This document shows, piece by piece, positions 16,804 through 27,236 of a DNA stretch of 64,000 nucleotides. The stretch's first letter is position 1. Each line of letters begins with the position of its first letter. The translations under genes and the position numbers were made by a program. A model generated the notes under the pieces. It made no database searches. It saw only the letters and a program-made list of their open reading frames with translations, and was not told where the DNA came from. The DNA comes from Clostridia bacterium (GTDB taxonomy: Bacteria; Bacillota; Clostridia; Christensenellales; CAG-138): NCBI GenBank assembly GCA_017509785.1, contig JAFWOT010000009.1:1-64000 (forward strand), in the 5' to 3' direction.

Positions 16804-17838
16804 TTAATCCTCGTCCTCCTCGCGCCTGTCGTCCGCAAGCTCGACCACGCAGTCGGAAGTCCCCATTATAGCGCGGAGCTTCGCTTCGAGCTCGGCGGCG
16901 ACCTCGGGGTTGTCCTTCAGGAACTGCTTCGCGTTCTCGCGGCCCTGGCCAATGCGCATATCCCCATAGGAGAACCACGCGCCCGTCTTCGAGACGATCT
17001 TGTTGTTTACGCCCATATCGAGGAGCGAGCCCTCGCGTGAGAAGCCTTCCCCGTACATGAGGTCGGCCTCCGCAACACGGAAGGGCGGGGCGACCTTGTT
17101 CTTTACTACCTTGATGCGCACGCGGTTGCCGACGGCCTCGCCGCCCTGCTTCAGCACGTCCACCTTCCTCACGTCGAGCCTTATCGTGGCGAAGAATTTC
17201 AGCGCACGGCCGCCGGTCGTCGTTTCGGGGTTGCCGAACATGACGCCGACCTTCTCGCGCAGCTGGTTGATGAATATGACGCAGCAGTTGGATTTGCCGA
17301 CTATACCGGCGAGCTTCCTCAGCGCCTGGCTCATGAGCCTCGCCTGCAGGCCGACGTGCGAATCGCCCATGTCGCCCTCAAGCTCCGCCTTCGGAACGAG
17401 GGCCGCTACGGAGTCGATGACTATGATGTCGACCGCGCCGCTCCTCACGAGCGTGTCCGCGATGTCGAGCGCCTGCTCGCCGTTGTCGGGCTGGGAGACG
17501 AACAGCGAATTGAGCTGCACGCCGAGCTTCGCTGCGTAAACGGGATCCAGCGCGTGCTCCGCATCGATGAATACCGCCATCCCGCCGAGCTTCTGCGCCT
17601 CCGCTATCATGTGGAGAGCGAGCGTAGTCTTACCGGAGGACTCCGGTCCGTAGATCTCGATTATCCTTCCGCGGGGGATGCCGCCGACGCCGAGGGCGTT
17701 GTCAAGCTCGATACAGCCCGTCGGTATGACGGAGACCTGTATCTTCTGCGCGGCATCGCCCATCAACATGATGGCGCCCTTGCCGAATTCCTTTTCGATC
17801 TGTGTGAGGGCAAGATCCAGTGCTTTTTCCTTATCCAT
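16804..17838 (-). CDS. recA: Recombinase RecA
   Basis: A 344-residue RecA with GGAGG before the ATG. Walker A is GPESSGKTT (about 66-74), and [11 protein letters not shown] is Walker B. The loops MSQALRKL and [22 protein letters not shown] are conserved. The acidic tail (DDRREEDED) is typical. It forms filaments on single-stranded DNA for strand exchange and triggers LexA cleavage. It follows pncC in the common Clostridia order pgsA-cinA-recA. No LexA box was obvious in the 49-base gap upstream. Confidence 0.97.
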   Translation of the reverse strand: MDKEKALDLALTQIEKEFGKGAIMLMGDAAQKIQVSVIPTGCIELDNALGVGGIPRGRIIEIYGPESSGKTTLALHMIAEAQKLGGMAVFIDAEHALDPVYAAKLGVQLNSLFVSQPDNGEQALDIADTLVRSGAVDIIVIDSVAALVPKAELEGDMGDSHVGLQARLMSQALRKLAGIVGKSNCCVIFINQLREKVGVMFGNPETTTGGRALKFFATIRLDVRKVDVLKQGGEAVGNRVRIKVVKNKVAPPFRVAEADLMYGEGFSREGSLLDMGVNNKIVSKTGAWFSYGDMRIGQGRENAKQFLKDNPEVAAELEAKLRAIMGTSDCVVELADDRREEDED

Positions 17839-17887
17839 ATAAACTCCTCCATGGAATATTTTTCTTGTATGTATCGAGCCCCGGGAG

Positions 17888-18394
17888 TCATACGAGCTCC
17901 GAGAGCTTATAAAGCAGAGTCAGCGCGCTCAACGCGGCTTGGAGCCGTATCCCGCGCCTTGAGCCGGCAAGCGCCAGCTCCTTCGTGACGGAGCCGGATC
18001 TCGTCGCCCCGCCGATGAATACCAGCCCTTCGGGGTGCCCGTCCGCGTCCGGCCCCGGGCCGGCGACTCCCGTTGTCGCGACGGCTATATCCGCCCCGGA
18101 GCAGCGCAGCAGCCCTTCGGCCATGGCCCGCGCCGTTTCTGAGCTGACGGCCGTACTGCGGCGGAGTATATCCTCCGGGACGCCGAGTCTGCGCATCTTC
18201 GCCTCGTCCGTATACGTGACGCAGCCCTCCGTGAACCATTGAGAGGCGCCGGGTACGTCAACGATAAAGGAAGAGACCATTCCCCCGGTCAGGCTCTCGG
18301 CGGCGGCGGCATGCGCCCCGCGCTCCGTCAGATTCCTGCCGGCGGCGGCGCTGAGCGCACGGCAGGCAGCGGACAGATCGTTCTCATTCATCAT
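17888..18394 (-). CDS. pncC: Nicotinamide-nucleotide amidohydrolase (CinA C-terminal type)
   Basis: A 168-residue stand-alone CinA C-terminal domain with the catalytic block AESLTGG (about 32-38), YTDEAK (about 60) and [10 protein letters not shown] (about 107). The family deamidates nicotinamide mononucleotide to nicotinate mononucleotide in NAD recycling. The N-terminal molybdopterin-binding-like domain of full CinA is absent, as in many PncC proteins. It starts three bases after the pgsA stop. Confidence 0.88.
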   Translation of the reverse strand: MMNENDLSAACRALSAAAGRNLTERGAHAAAAESLTGGMVSSFIVDVPGASQWFTEGCVTYTDEAKMRRLGVPEDILRRSTAVSSETARAMAEGLLRCSGADIAVATTGVAGPGPDADGHPEGLVFIGGATRSGSVTKELALAGSRRGIRLQAALSALTLLYKLSELV

Positions 18395-18397
18395 TCG

Positions 18398-18991
18398 TCA
18401 AACAGCCTCGCTGAATATCTCACGGTTGCGGATCATGTAATCGAGCCCCGACCATATAGTCATCACGACGGAGGCCGCAAGCACAATAAAATCGAGCGGC
18501 ACGCCTATCGCGCGGAAGAAGGGCCCCGCGATGAGCACCATCGGCAGGCCGATCGACTGCAGTGTCGTCTTTATCTTGCCGAGAGTTCCCGCCGCCATAA
18601 CGCGCCCCTTCGAGGCGGCGACGAGGCGCATCCCGCTTATCATGAATTCACGCGCTATGACGATTATTGTGAAGAGCGGCATGAGGAAATTGCATATGCT
18701 CATGAGGTCCCGCCCTATGAGCATGACCATGCAGGCCGCCGTCAGGAGCTTATCCGCGATCGGATCCATGAGCTTGCCGAAATCGGTGACGAGCCCGCGC
18801 GCCCTTGCGATGCGCCCGTCGAGCGTGTCGGTGATGTAGGCGAGTATGAATATCACGCCGGCGATCAGGAACTTGGTCTTGATTTCCGCCCCGCAGATGG
18901 TGAAAGCCGTCCAATCGGGCAGATAGAAGCAGGCGATGAAGAAGGGTATCGCCGCGATTCGCGCGAGAGTGAGCTTGTTGGGAAGATTCAT
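18398..18991 (-). CDS. pgsA: CDP-diacylglycerol-glycerol-3-phosphate 3-phosphatidyltransferase
   Basis: A 197-residue membrane enzyme that makes phosphatidylglycerophosphate. The CDP-alcohol phosphotransferase motif (DTLDGRIAR, then GKLMDPIAD) is complete at about residues 56-82. About five hydrophobic helices are present. It sits between rimO and pncC; the 27-base gap to rimO holds its ribosome site. Confidence 0.93.
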   Translation of the reverse strand: MNLPNKLTLARIAAIPFFIACFYLPDWTAFTICGAEIKTKFLIAGVIFILAYITDTLDGRIARARGLVTDFGKLMDPIADKLLTAACMVMLIGRDLMSICNFLMPLFTIIVIAREFMISGMRLVAASKGRVMAAGTLGKIKTTLQSIGLPMVLIAGPFFRAIGVPLDFIVLAASVVMTIWSGLDYMIRNREIFSEAV

Positions 18992-19018
18992 TTTAATTGT
19001 CCTTTCAAAAGCGTCCTT

Positions 19019-20329
19019 TTATTCAAGGATGAGTTCCGCGTCGAGGTCGTAGGCGTGCGCCGCGGTGACGCGGACGCGGACGTAATCCCCACAGGAAACG
19101 GCCGAGCCCTCGGGCAGAGCCACCCGGATGAAGCCGTCAACCTCGGCGGCTTCCGCATACGAGCGGCAGAGCGCCGTTCCGTTCTTGATCTCGTCGACGA
19201 GCGCTTCGTATTCGCGGCCGACGCGCCCCCGGTTCGAAGCCAAGGATATCTTCATCTGTTGGCGCATGAGCCTGTCGAGCCTTTTCTGCTTGAGCTTTTC
19301 CGGTATCTGCCCATCCATGAGAGCCGCCGGCGTCCCGTCCTCGGGCGAGTAGGTGAACGCGCCCAGACGGTCATAGGGACTCTCGCGGAAGAACTCCATC
19401 AGCTCCTCGAACTCCTCGTCCGTCTCCCCGGGGAAGCCGACTATCGCGGTCGTCCTCAATATGAAATCCGGGTTCGTTTTTCGTACGTAGTCCGTTATAT
19501 CGCGGATATGCTGCGCGGATCCGTGACGGTTCATCGCCCCAAGCAGGCGCGTGTTTATGTGCTGTATCGGCATATCGATATAGTTGCAGAGCTTCGGGTC
19601 AGCGTTTATCGTGTCGATCAGCTTTTCGTCAACGGTGTTGGGGTAGGTATATAAAAGCCTTATCCAGTGGAGCTTTTCTATCTTCGCAAGCTCCGTCAGA
19701 AGCTCCGCCGTCTTCGGTTCGCCATATATGTCGATCCCGTATGCGGAGGTGTCCTGCGCGATCACGGTGAGCTCCGTCACGCCGCCTTCCGCCAAACTCC
19801 GCGCCTCGTCGACGAGCTGCTCCATGGGGTAACTCACCCGTCCCCCTCTAATGAGGGGAATAGCGCAGTAGGTGCAGCGGTTGTCGCACCCGTCGGCGAT
19901 ACGAAGATAAGCGCGGTAGGAGGGGGTGGTGACCACCCTTTTCGCACAGCAGGCCGGGGAGGAGATCTCGCCCGTCAGCCTCTGTTCGATCGCCTCGGCT
20001 AAGCCGCGGTGATCCTTCACGCCCCAGATAAGATCCGCCTCGGGAAGCTCCTCCTGGAGCTCGTCGTAGTAGCGTTCCGAGAGGCATCCGCAGACCACGA
20101 ACAGCCTGCACGCGCCCTCGGCCTTGTATCTGACCATCTCGAAAACGGTATCGAGCGAATCGACCTTCGCGCTCTCTATAAAGCCGCAGGTGTTGATAAT
20201 GATGACCTCCGCCTCGGCGGGGTCCGAAACGGGCTTTCCACCGCGCAGCGCGAGCTCGCCCAATATCTCCTCGGAATCCACCCGGTTCTTAGAGCACCCG
20301 AGCGATACCATTCCGACCTTGAATTCCAT
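19019..20329 (-). CDS. rimO: Ribosomal protein S12 methylthiotransferase RimO
   Basis: A 436-residue radical SAM methylthiotransferase that modifies an Asp of ribosomal protein uS12. The N-terminal domain holds the Cys ligands in SLGCSKNRVDSE and NTCGFIESA. The radical SAM site CDNRCTYCAIP is at about 145-155, and a C-terminal TRAM domain is present. The ATG at 20329 overlaps the ftsK stop (TGATG), so translation is coupled. RimO rather than MiaB is favoured by CSKNRVDSE and GCDNRCTYCAIPLIRG. Confidence 0.93.
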   Translation of the reverse strand: MEFKVGMVSLGCSKNRVDSEEILGELALRGGKPVSDPAEAEVIIINTCGFIESAKVDSLDTVFEMVRYKAEGACRLFVVCGCLSERYYDELQEELPEADLIWGVKDHRGLAEAIEQRLTGEISSPACCAKRVVTTPSYRAYLRIADGCDNRCTYCAIPLIRGGRVSYPMEQLVDEARSLAEGGVTELTVIAQDTSAYGIDIYGEPKTAELLTELAKIEKLHWIRLLYTYPNTVDEKLIDTINADPKLCNYIDMPIQHINTRLLGAMNRHGSAQHIRDITDYVRKTNPDFILRTTAIVGFPGETDEEFEELMEFFRESPYDRLGAFTYSPEDGTPAALMDGQIPEKLKQKRLDRLMRQQMKISLASNRGRVGREYEALVDEIKNGTALCRSYAEAAEVDGFIRVALPEGSAVSCGDYVRVRVTAAHAYDLDAELILE

Positions 20330-23139
20330 CAATCCGCATCCTCCTCAAAACTCTCGGCCGGCGCGTAACCGCCGCCGAAGAACTCGCGGTAGCCCGCCTC
20401 GTCGATGAGCACCTTCCTCGGCTTCGATCCGTCAAAGCCGGAGACGAACTTGTGCTGTTCCATTATGTCGACGAGCCTCGCCGCCCTTGCGTAGCCCACG
20501 CGCAGGCGCCGCTGTATCATTGATATGGAAGCGGAGCCCGAATCCATGACTATCCTCACCGCGTCGGGAAGGAGATCGTCCTCCTGCTTGCCGTTGCCCT
20601 GCGCGGGCGCTCCGGTGAGATCGGGTATCGCGTCGAGCACGCTCTCGTTCTGCGGGATCTCTATGCGGTTCTCCTCGAAGAAGTGCATTATGTTCTCGAC
20701 CTCCTCGTCGCTGACGTACGCGCCCTGAGCCCTCGTGGGCTTCGCCGCGCCGTTCGGATGGAAGAGCATATCGCCGTGCCCGAGAAGCTTTTCCGCGCCG
20801 CCGCCGTCCAGTATGACGCGGGAGTCGATCGCGGAGGAGACCGCGAAGGCGATCCTCGAGGGGATGTTCGCCTTTATGAGGCCCGTCAGTATGTCGACGG
20901 ACGGGCGCTGCGTGGCGACGATAAGGTGTATGCCGCAGGCGCGGCCGAGCTGTGCGAGCCTCGCTATCGAGTCCTCAACGTCCTTCGCGGAGACCATCAT
21001 GAGGTCGGCGAGCTCATCGATGATTATCATCAGCCTCGGCATGCGGTCGGCGGGATCCTCCTGCAGGGAGTTGTATCTTTCAAGATCGCGCGCGTTGATC
21101 TTGCTCATCTTCGTGTAGCGCTGATCCATCTCGTTGCAGGCCCACTTCAATACGCCCGCCGCCTTCTTCGGGTCGGTGACAATGGGGCAGTAGAGATGCG
21201 GCACGGGCGCGAAAATGGAAAGCTCGACGACCTTCGGGTCGATGAGTATCATTCGCACCTCGTCCGGGGTCGACTTATAGACCGTGCTCAGTATGATGCT
21301 GTTTATGCAGACCGATTTACCGGAGCCCGTTGCGCCGGCGATGAGCATATGCGGCATCTTTTCAAGATTCGCGTAGACGGGCTTGCCCGCTATATCCTTG
21401 CCGAGAGCGAAGGTCAGCGGCGAGGACGCGGTCGAGAATTCCCTCGTGTCGATGACCTCGCGCAGGCGCACCATCGCGGTATCCTTGTTGGGTATCTCGA
21501 TGCCGACGGCGGCCTTGCCGGGTATGGGCGCTTCGATCCTGACGCGCGGCGCGGCAAGCGCCAGAGCTATATCGTTCGAAAGCGAGGTGATCCTGTTGAC
21601 CCTCGTGCCGGGGGCAGGCTGTATCTCGAACCTCGTTATGACGGGGCCTACGGAGATATGGCTCACCTTCGCGCTTATATTGAAGCTCGAAAGCGTCTCG
21701 ATAAGGAGGCCCGCCTTCTCCTCCGGGGAATCGTTCGCTATGGATTCGGACCTGTCCGGCAGGCGAAGCAGCGATATGGGCGGCTTCCTGTAAACAACGG
21801 GAGGCGCGGAGGTCTCGGGCGTTTCACCCTCCGCAGGAGCCGCTTCCCCGTCGGGAGCGGGCTTTGCGGGCTCCTCCGTGACGGCTTCCTCCTCCGAGGA
21901 GGCGAGCTCCGTCACGGGAGGGAAGCTCACGTCAAAGGGCGGGAGATCGACAAACGCGCTCTCGCTTTCCGCGCCGGTTTCGGGATGTATCTCTATCGTT
22001 TCGAACGGGTCGTAATCCTCGACCTTGGGCTTCGTTTCGTTCTTCGGGGGTTCCGCCTTTTTTATGACGGGCACGTTCAGCGAGGAGGACTTGCGGTAGC
22101 TCCTCGGCAGCCTGCCGGAGGTCGGCAGGAAATCGAGCCCCGGCTCCGCGGGGTCGGCCGACTCCGCGGAGGAGAGCACGGAATCGAGATCCGCCTTCTC
22201 CGCCTTAAGCTTGCCGCGTTTGCGGAGAGCCTCGTAGGTCTCGCGCAGGTCGCCTTCGCCGTTCCCGATGCGGAGATCGTCCGGCTCATCTGCGGGCTGC
22301 GGCGCGGAGACCGTTTCCGCGGAATGCGCGCGGCGGCGTCTTCCGACGGGGATATCGTCGCCCACGCGCTCGTTTATGAGGCGGGCCTTGCGCCTGTCCT
22401 CCATCGCGTCGACCTTGGCGACTATCTTTCTGCCCGCGCTCCTTATGGAGGTGCGGGTCGCCAGCAGCAGCAGAACTATCGCCGCGGCGATGAAAACGAC
22501 TATCGCTCCCGGCCTTGAGAGGAGCTTCACAAGCCCGAACACGGGCACGGAGGCGAGCACGCCGCCGCCCTTTCCGCTCCGCCCGAGCTCATACGCGGCG
22601 GAAACGTAAGCGCCGAACTTCTCGTCGGCGAGCCCGACGGAGGCTATATGTATTACGCAGCTCACGCACCAGACGGCGCCGAGTATCATCAGCACCGTCC
22701 CCGTGCCCGCCTGGCGGCGGGGAATGGCGATGAGCATTATTCCGATAACGACGAACAGCACCGGTACAGCGTACTGAACAACGCCCACCAGCCCGAAGCA
22801 CACGCCTATGAGCCCCTTTGCTATCGCGGCGGCGTTGGTGTAGGTGAGTATGCCGAGCACTATGCCGAGCGCTATGAATATGACGCCGACGACCTCGTCC
22901 ATGTGTTCGAAACGGGGCTTCGCCTCGATCTGCTCCGCCGCGGGAGCGGTCCTCGAAGCCTTCCTGCCGGGAGCCTTCGCCGCTGGCTTCGCGGCCTTTG
23001 CCGCACCCCTGCCGGAGCCGCTCTTTTCCTTAACGGAGCCTTCCGCCTTTGCGGAGGAGCGCGTTCTCTTTATATCGGGCAGCTTCAGCTCCCTTTCGGG
23101 GGCCGCAGCCGATCGTTTGCTCGTTTTCTTAGTTGCCAT
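20329..23139 (-). CDS. ftsK: DNA translocase FtsK/SpoIIIE
   Basis: A 936-residue protein starting at the ATG preceded by GGAGGG. It has a basic Lys/Ala-rich N-terminus, about four membrane helices (about 75-225), a long acidic linker, and a RecA-like motor with Walker A GATGSGKS (about 605) and Walker B IIIDELADLMM. A C-terminal gamma winged helix follows (about 860-925, MIQRRLRVGYARAARLVDIME). It pumps chromosome DNA through the division or sporulation septum. It overlaps the PBP gene by 11 bases. Whether it is the vegetative or the sporulation-specific form cannot be told from this window. Confidence 0.95.
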   Translation of the reverse strand: MATKKTSKRSAAAPERELKLPDIKRTRSSAKAEGSVKEKSGSGRGAAKAAKPAAKAPGRKASRTAPAAEQIEAKPRFEHMDEVVGVIFIALGIVLGILTYTNAAAIAKGLIGVCFGLVGVVQYAVPVLFVVIGIMLIAIPRRQAGTGTVLMILGAVWCVSCVIHIASVGLADEKFGAYVSAAYELGRSGKGGGVLASVPVFGLVKLLSRPGAIVVFIAAAIVLLLLATRTSIRSAGRKIVAKVDAMEDRRKARLINERVGDDIPVGRRRRAHSAETVSAPQPADEPDDLRIGNGEGDLRETYEALRKRGKLKAEKADLDSVLSSAESADPAEPGLDFLPTSGRLPRSYRKSSSLNVPVIKKAEPPKNETKPKVEDYDPFETIEIHPETGAESESAFVDLPPFDVSFPPVTELASSEEEAVTEEPAKPAPDGEAAPAEGETPETSAPPVVYRKPPISLLRLPDRSESIANDSPEEKAGLLIETLSSFNISAKVSHISVGPVITRFEIQPAPGTRVNRITSLSNDIALALAAPRVRIEAPIPGKAAVGIEIPNKDTAMVRLREVIDTREFSTASSPLTFALGKDIAGKPVYANLEKMPHMLIAGATGSGKSVCINSIILSTVYKSTPDEVRMILIDPKVVELSIFAPVPHLYCPIVTDPKKAAGVLKWACNEMDQRYTKMSKINARDLERYNSLQEDPADRMPRLMIIIDELADLMMVSAKDVEDSIARLAQLGRACGIHLIVATQRPSVDILTGLIKANIPSRIAFAVSSAIDSRVILDGGGAEKLLGHGDMLFHPNGAAKPTRAQGAYVSDEEVENIMHFFEENRIEIPQNESVLDAIPDLTGAPAQGNGKQEDDLLPDAVRIVMDSGSASISMIQRRLRVGYARAARLVDIMEQHKFVSGFDGSKPRKVLIDEAGYREFFGGGYAPAESFEEDAD

Positions 23140-25495
23140 TCGATCCCTCCGTGGAAATGGGTCCATCCGTGTTTTCGGGAGCCTCCGTCTCCGAAGGGGC
23201 CTCCGTACCCGCGGGCAGAGGCGACTCCGAGGTCTCCGGCGTTTCCATGGGCTCCGGCGACTCCGCCGGCTCCTCGCTCATGAAGGGGAACACGGCGTCC
23301 TCCATGCTTATGAGCTCCCTTGCTATATCGAATTTGAGATACTTGTATTCATCGGCCGTCGGGATCTCCAGCATGACGAGCACCAACAGCTCGTCCTCCG
23401 GCTCGACGCCCACGCGGAACCCGACGAACCACGAGATCTCGCGGCTCTTGTCGGAGCCGATCTCCGCCGTGCCCGTTTTCCCCGCGACGGTCACTCCGCG
23501 CGCCCTCAGGCGCTTGCCGGTGCCGTTGTAATCGCGGCTCATTATGTTCTCCATCATGGGGATGAGCGTGTCGATCGTGTTCGGCTGGAACGCGCCGGAG
23601 ATCCACGTCTTCGTCTCGAAGGTCTGAACGGGGGCGTATTCTATCCCCTCCGTGCGGTAGAGCGCCGAGGTAAGTCGCGGCGTCGGTATGTTCCCCCCGT
23701 TGCGGAAGGCGCAGTAGGTCGCCGCAAGCTGTATGGGCGATATGGTCACCTGACCCTGTCCGTAGCCCGTCTCGGCGATGCTTCGCAGGTTCCAGAGCTC
23801 CTCCGTTTCGAACCGGGTCTTGAGGGTGGACTTCGCCACGCTCAGCTCGAACGGGAAGCTCTGCTCCAGCCCGACCTTCCTCAGGTACTGGAAGAACGCG
23901 TCCTCACCCATCATAAGGGCGAGATTCGCAAAATAGATATTATCGGAATGCAGGAGGCAATTCTCCATATTCATGGGCTCTCGGCGCTTCTTGATCTCCG
24001 TCCTCTTTATGGGGGGCCAGACCCACGTGCCGTAGCCGGTGGGCGTCCAGTAATCGTCCTTTATCTCGCCGGTAAATACGTAATCCGGCGTGACGTAGCC
24101 CATCTCGAGCCCCGCCGCGGCGGTCAGTATTTTGAACGAGGAGCCGGGCGCGTAGAGGCCGAGCGTCGCGCGGTTCTGCAGGGGGCGGTTCTTCTGCTTC
24201 GATATGGAATCGTAGTAATCCCTGTCGGCGGAGATCGCAAGCTTGTTGAGGTCGTACGAGGGGTAGGAGAGCATCGTCTTCACCTCGCCCGTCTTCGGGT
24301 TCATGCAGATGACCGCGCCGGCGGTGTCGTCGCCCCAGAGGACGAGATCCATGACCTCCTCCGCTCTGCGCTGCATATCGAGGTCGATCGTCAGATGCAC
24401 GTCGGAGCCGTGCTCCACGGGCTTGCGGTAGACGGTGGAAACGTATTCGCCGTTCGCGTCGCGCACGGTGATGTTCAGCCCGTCCCTGCCGCGGAGCGTC
24501 GTCTCATACGCGCGCTCTATGCCGCTCCTGCCGACGATCGAATGCGTCGTGTAGAGGCCGTCGGTCTCCGTCCTGCCCTCGTTGAGGGCGGGGAGCTCCT
24601 CCTCCGAGACGTATCCGACGTACCCGATCGTGTGCGCCAGCGTCTCCCCCAGGGGGTACCAGCGGTCGGTCCCGTAGTTTTCAACGAGCGTGAGGGCCTC
24701 GTTTTTGTCGATCGCCTCTCGCATGTCGGGGGTGAGCTCGCGCTCGTTCACGGTGCAGACGAGGGCGCTTTCGCCCTTCGCGTTCTGGAGAGAGTTCATA
24801 ACGTCCATCGGGTCGACGGGCAGTATCTCCGAGACCTCGAGCGCGAAATCATCGTAAGCCTCTATCTCGCTCAGCTTCACCGTGACGGCGTGCAGCGTGA
24901 CAGTCTCCGCCAGCAGCTCGCCGGAGGCCAATATGTCGCCCCTGTTCGCGGCGACGGTCGTCACCCGCACCGTCGAGCCCCAGGTCATATCGGGGAATAT
25001 GAGCGCGGGCGTCCACTCGACGCGCCATGCTTCGCCGTCGGCGACGACGTTCATTTCATACTCGTTGGTTATATCGCCGTACTTCTCGGTCGAGTAGGTG
25101 GCGTTGTATTTAATGACCCTGCGCTCGTTGTTGACGCTCTTAACGGAGAGCTTGTCAAAGCTGACTCCCGTCACACCGACGCCGTCGAATATGTTGGTGT
25201 ACTTTTCGATGAAGGCTTCCTTCGTGACGAATCTGTCGGGCTCGGGCGTGATCGCGGGATCCGCAGTGGGCGAGGCGGTCTCCACGGCGTCCCCCGCGGG
25301 GGCGGGCGGAGTTTTGCTCTTTTCGGAGATCCAGCCGAACGCGGCCTCGAAATCGAGCTTCGATATAGCGGAGGTGAACTTCTCGAAAACGTCTTCGTCA
25401 AGGTATTTTACGCTCCTTCCGGAGCACCCCGCGAGCGTGAACAGCGTCAGCAGAGCCAGAGCCGCCGAAATGATTTTTTTATATACGCGTTTCAT
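23129..25495 (-). CDS. Class B penicillin-binding protein with MecA_N-type domain
   Basis: A 788-residue transpeptidase. The start at 25495 has AGAGG upstream and gives a signal segment ending TLAGC, a lipobox, unusual for a PBP. An NTF2-like MecA N-terminal domain follows (about 30-190), then the PBP dimerisation domain and the transpeptidase with SSFK (about 450), SDN (about 516) and KTGTAE (about 671). The Ser/Pro/Glu/Thr-rich tail is disordered. The build resembles PBP3/PBP2a of Gram-positives, some of which have low beta-lactam affinity; resistance is not shown. First gene of the leftward PBP-ftsK-rimO-pgsA-pncC-recA cluster. Confidence 0.9.
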   Translation of the reverse strand: MKRVYKKIISAALALLTLFTLAGCSGRSVKYLDEDVFEKFTSAISKLDFEAAFGWISEKSKTPPAPAGDAVETASPTADPAITPEPDRFVTKEAFIEKYTNIFDGVGVTGVSFDKLSVKSVNNERRVIKYNATYSTEKYGDITNEYEMNVVADGEAWRVEWTPALIFPDMTWGSTVRVTTVAANRGDILASGELLAETVTLHAVTVKLSEIEAYDDFALEVSEILPVDPMDVMNSLQNAKGESALVCTVNERELTPDMREAIDKNEALTLVENYGTDRWYPLGETLAHTIGYVGYVSEEELPALNEGRTETDGLYTTHSIVGRSGIERAYETTLRGRDGLNITVRDANGEYVSTVYRKPVEHGSDVHLTIDLDMQRRAEEVMDLVLWGDDTAGAVICMNPKTGEVKTMLSYPSYDLNKLAISADRDYYDSISKQKNRPLQNRATLGLYAPGSSFKILTAAAGLEMGYVTPDYVFTGEIKDDYWTPTGYGTWVWPPIKRTEIKKRREPMNMENCLLHSDNIYFANLALMMGEDAFFQYLRKVGLEQSFPFELSVAKSTLKTRFETEELWNLRSIAETGYGQGQVTISPIQLAATYCAFRNGGNIPTPRLTSALYRTEGIEYAPVQTFETKTWISGAFQPNTIDTLIPMMENIMSRDYNGTGKRLRARGVTVAGKTGTAEIGSDKSREISWFVGFRVGVEPEDELLVLVMLEIPTADEYKYLKFDIARELISMEDAVFPFMSEEPAESPEPMETPETSESPLPAGTEAPSETEAPENTDGPISTEGSNGN

Positions 25496-25540
25496 TGAAA
25501 ACCTCTTTATGCAAACATATCGGTATTTTATACCAATTAT

Positions 25541-25569
25541 ATTATAACATTTTATGGCCCGCGTGTAAA
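25541..25569 (-). promoter_or_regulatory. Promoter of the PBP-ftsK cluster
   Basis: Read leftward: TTTACA (25564-25569), 17 bases, TATAAT (25541-25546), about 45 bases before the PBP start. Confidence 0.75.
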
Positions 25570-25659
25570 GGATTAATTCCCCCTTTGTACAAAAATGTTT
25601 GGGCCCCGCAAGGGGAAAAGGCCCGCGCGTTCCCGTCCCGCGCAGGAAAAAAGAGCGCG

Positions 25660-25688
25660 AAAAAGGGCGTGAAGCCCGCTTCACGCCC
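25660..25688 (-). terminator. Terminator of guaB
   Basis: Read leftward: GGGCGTGAAG, CGGG, CTTCACGCCC, then TTTTT. It lies just after the guaB stop. Confidence 0.85.
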
Positions 25689-25702
25689 CGATGGATCGGA
25701 TC

Positions 25703-27214
25703 TTATTTCTTTATTCCGAAGGCCGACTGCTCCTTCAGGACGACGTCGTGCGCCCCTCCCTCAACGATGGAGGTGGGGGAGACGAGGGTGAGCCTCGCCG
25801 TGCGCCTGAGCTCCTCTATCGTAAGAGAGCCGCAGTTGCACATGGTGGAGCGGACCTTCGCGAGAGTCACTGTCACGTTATCGTGGAGCGAGCCCGCATA
25901 GGGGACGTAGGAATCGACGCCCTCCTCAAAGCTGAGCTTGCCCGCGCCGCCCATATCGTAGCGCTGCCAGTTGCGAGCCCTTGCGGAGCCTTCGCCCCAG
26001 TATTCCTTCATGTAAGTGCCGCCGACCATGACCTTGTTGGTGGGGCTCTCGTCAAAGCGGGCGAAGTACCTGCCGAGCATGCAGAAATCCGCGCCCATCG
26101 CAAGCGCGAGGGTTATATGGTAATCCATCACGATGCCGCCGTCCGCGCAGATGGGCACGTAAACGCCGGTCTTTTCGAAATATTCGTCACGCGCCTTCGC
26201 GACTTCCATGACGGCGGTGGCCTGCCCGCGGCCTATGCCCTTCGTCTCACGGGTGATGCAGATGCTTCCCCCGCCGATGCCGACCTTGACGAAATCCGCT
26301 CCGGCCTCCGCGAGGAAGAGGAAGCCCTCACGGTCGACGACGTTCCCGGCGCCGCACTTGACGGTATCGCCGTATCTTTCGCGGATCCACGCGAGCGTCT
26401 TCGCCTGCCACGCGGTGTACCCCTCGGAGGAGTCTATGCAGAGCACGTCGGCCCCCGCCTCTACGAGGGCGGGAACGCGGGTCTCGTAATCGCGGGAATT
26501 GATGCCCGCGCCGACGACGTAGCGCTTGTTGCCGTCAAGCAGCTCCATCGGGTTCTCCTTGTGGACGTCGTAATCCTTGCGGAATACGAAGGCGACCATG
26601 TTGCCGTCCTTATCAACTATGGGGAGCGAATTCAGCTTGTGCTCCCAGATAATGTCGTTCGCCTCCTTTAGGGAGACCCCCTCCGGCGCGGTGACGAGGC
26701 GCTCTATCGGCGTCATAAAGGTGCCGACCTTGGCATCCGGGCTTATGCGAGTGATGCGGTAATCGCGGCTCGTTACAACGCCGAGCAGCTTTCCCGTGGA
26801 GCTTCCGTCATGCGTGACGGCGACGGTCGAATGCCCCGTCTTCTCCTTCAGCGCGACGAGATCCGCGACTGTGTTCTCCGGCGTGACGCAGGAATCCGAA
26901 ACGGAGAACCCGGCCTTGTAGGCCTTGACCCGCTTGACCATCTCCGCCTGGTTTTCAACGCTCTGCGAACCGTAGATGAACGAGACCCCGCCCTCGCGCG
27001 CAAGCGCCACCGCGAGCGTGTCGTTAGAGACCGACTGCATTATCGCGGATACGAGTGGGATGTTCAGCGTGATGGGGGAGCGTTCGCCCTTTTTGAACTT
27101 GACGAGCGGCGTGTTGAGGCTCGTGTTCTGTGGGGTGCATTCCTCGCTCGTGTAATTGGGGATGAGCAGGTATTCTCCGAAGGTGTGGGAAGGTTCGTCG
27201 TAGATGAACGGCAT
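25703..27214 (-). CDS. guaB: IMP dehydrogenase
   Basis: A 503-residue IMPDH, the NAD-dependent step from IMP to XMP in guanine nucleotide synthesis. A catalytic barrel is interrupted by two CBS domains (about 100-220). The active-site loop [19 protein letters not shown] carries the catalytic Cys (about 315), and ICADGGI is the phosphate-binding loop. Ribosome site AAAGGAG. It lies 22 bases after the GntR-family gene, so the two form one transcript. Confidence 0.93.
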   Translation of the reverse strand: MPFIYDEPSHTFGEYLLIPNYTSEECTPQNTSLNTPLVKFKKGERSPITLNIPLVSAIMQSVSNDTLAVALAREGGVSFIYGSQSVENQAEMVKRVKAYKAGFSVSDSCVTPENTVADLVALKEKTGHSTVAVTHDGSSTGKLLGVVTSRDYRITRISPDAKVGTFMTPIERLVTAPEGVSLKEANDIIWEHKLNSLPIVDKDGNMVAFVFRKDYDVHKENPMELLDGNKRYVVGAGINSRDYETRVPALVEAGADVLCIDSSEGYTAWQAKTLAWIRERYGDTVKCGAGNVVDREGFLFLAEAGADFVKVGIGGGSICITRETKGIGRGQATAVMEVAKARDEYFEKTGVYVPICADGGIVMDYHITLALAMGADFCMLGRYFARFDESPTNKVMVGGTYMKEYWGEGSARARNWQRYDMGGAGKLSFEEGVDSYVPYAGSLHDNVTVTLAKVRSTMCNCGSLTIEELRRTARLTLVSPTSIVEGGAHDVVLKEQSAFGIKK

Positions 27215-27236
27215 GGTTAACGCTCCTTTCGATTGA

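Noticed and set aside
18239..19654. Rightward frame opposite pgsA and rimO
   Set aside because: It crosses two well-supported genes and has no motifs.
20683..22518. Long rightward frame opposite ftsK
   Set aside because: Shadow frame; Arg/Gly/Tyr-rich without motifs, while FtsK motifs are complete on the other strand.
22844..25498. Very long rightward frame opposite the PBP gene
   Set aside because: Shadow frame; all PBP motifs are on the other strand.
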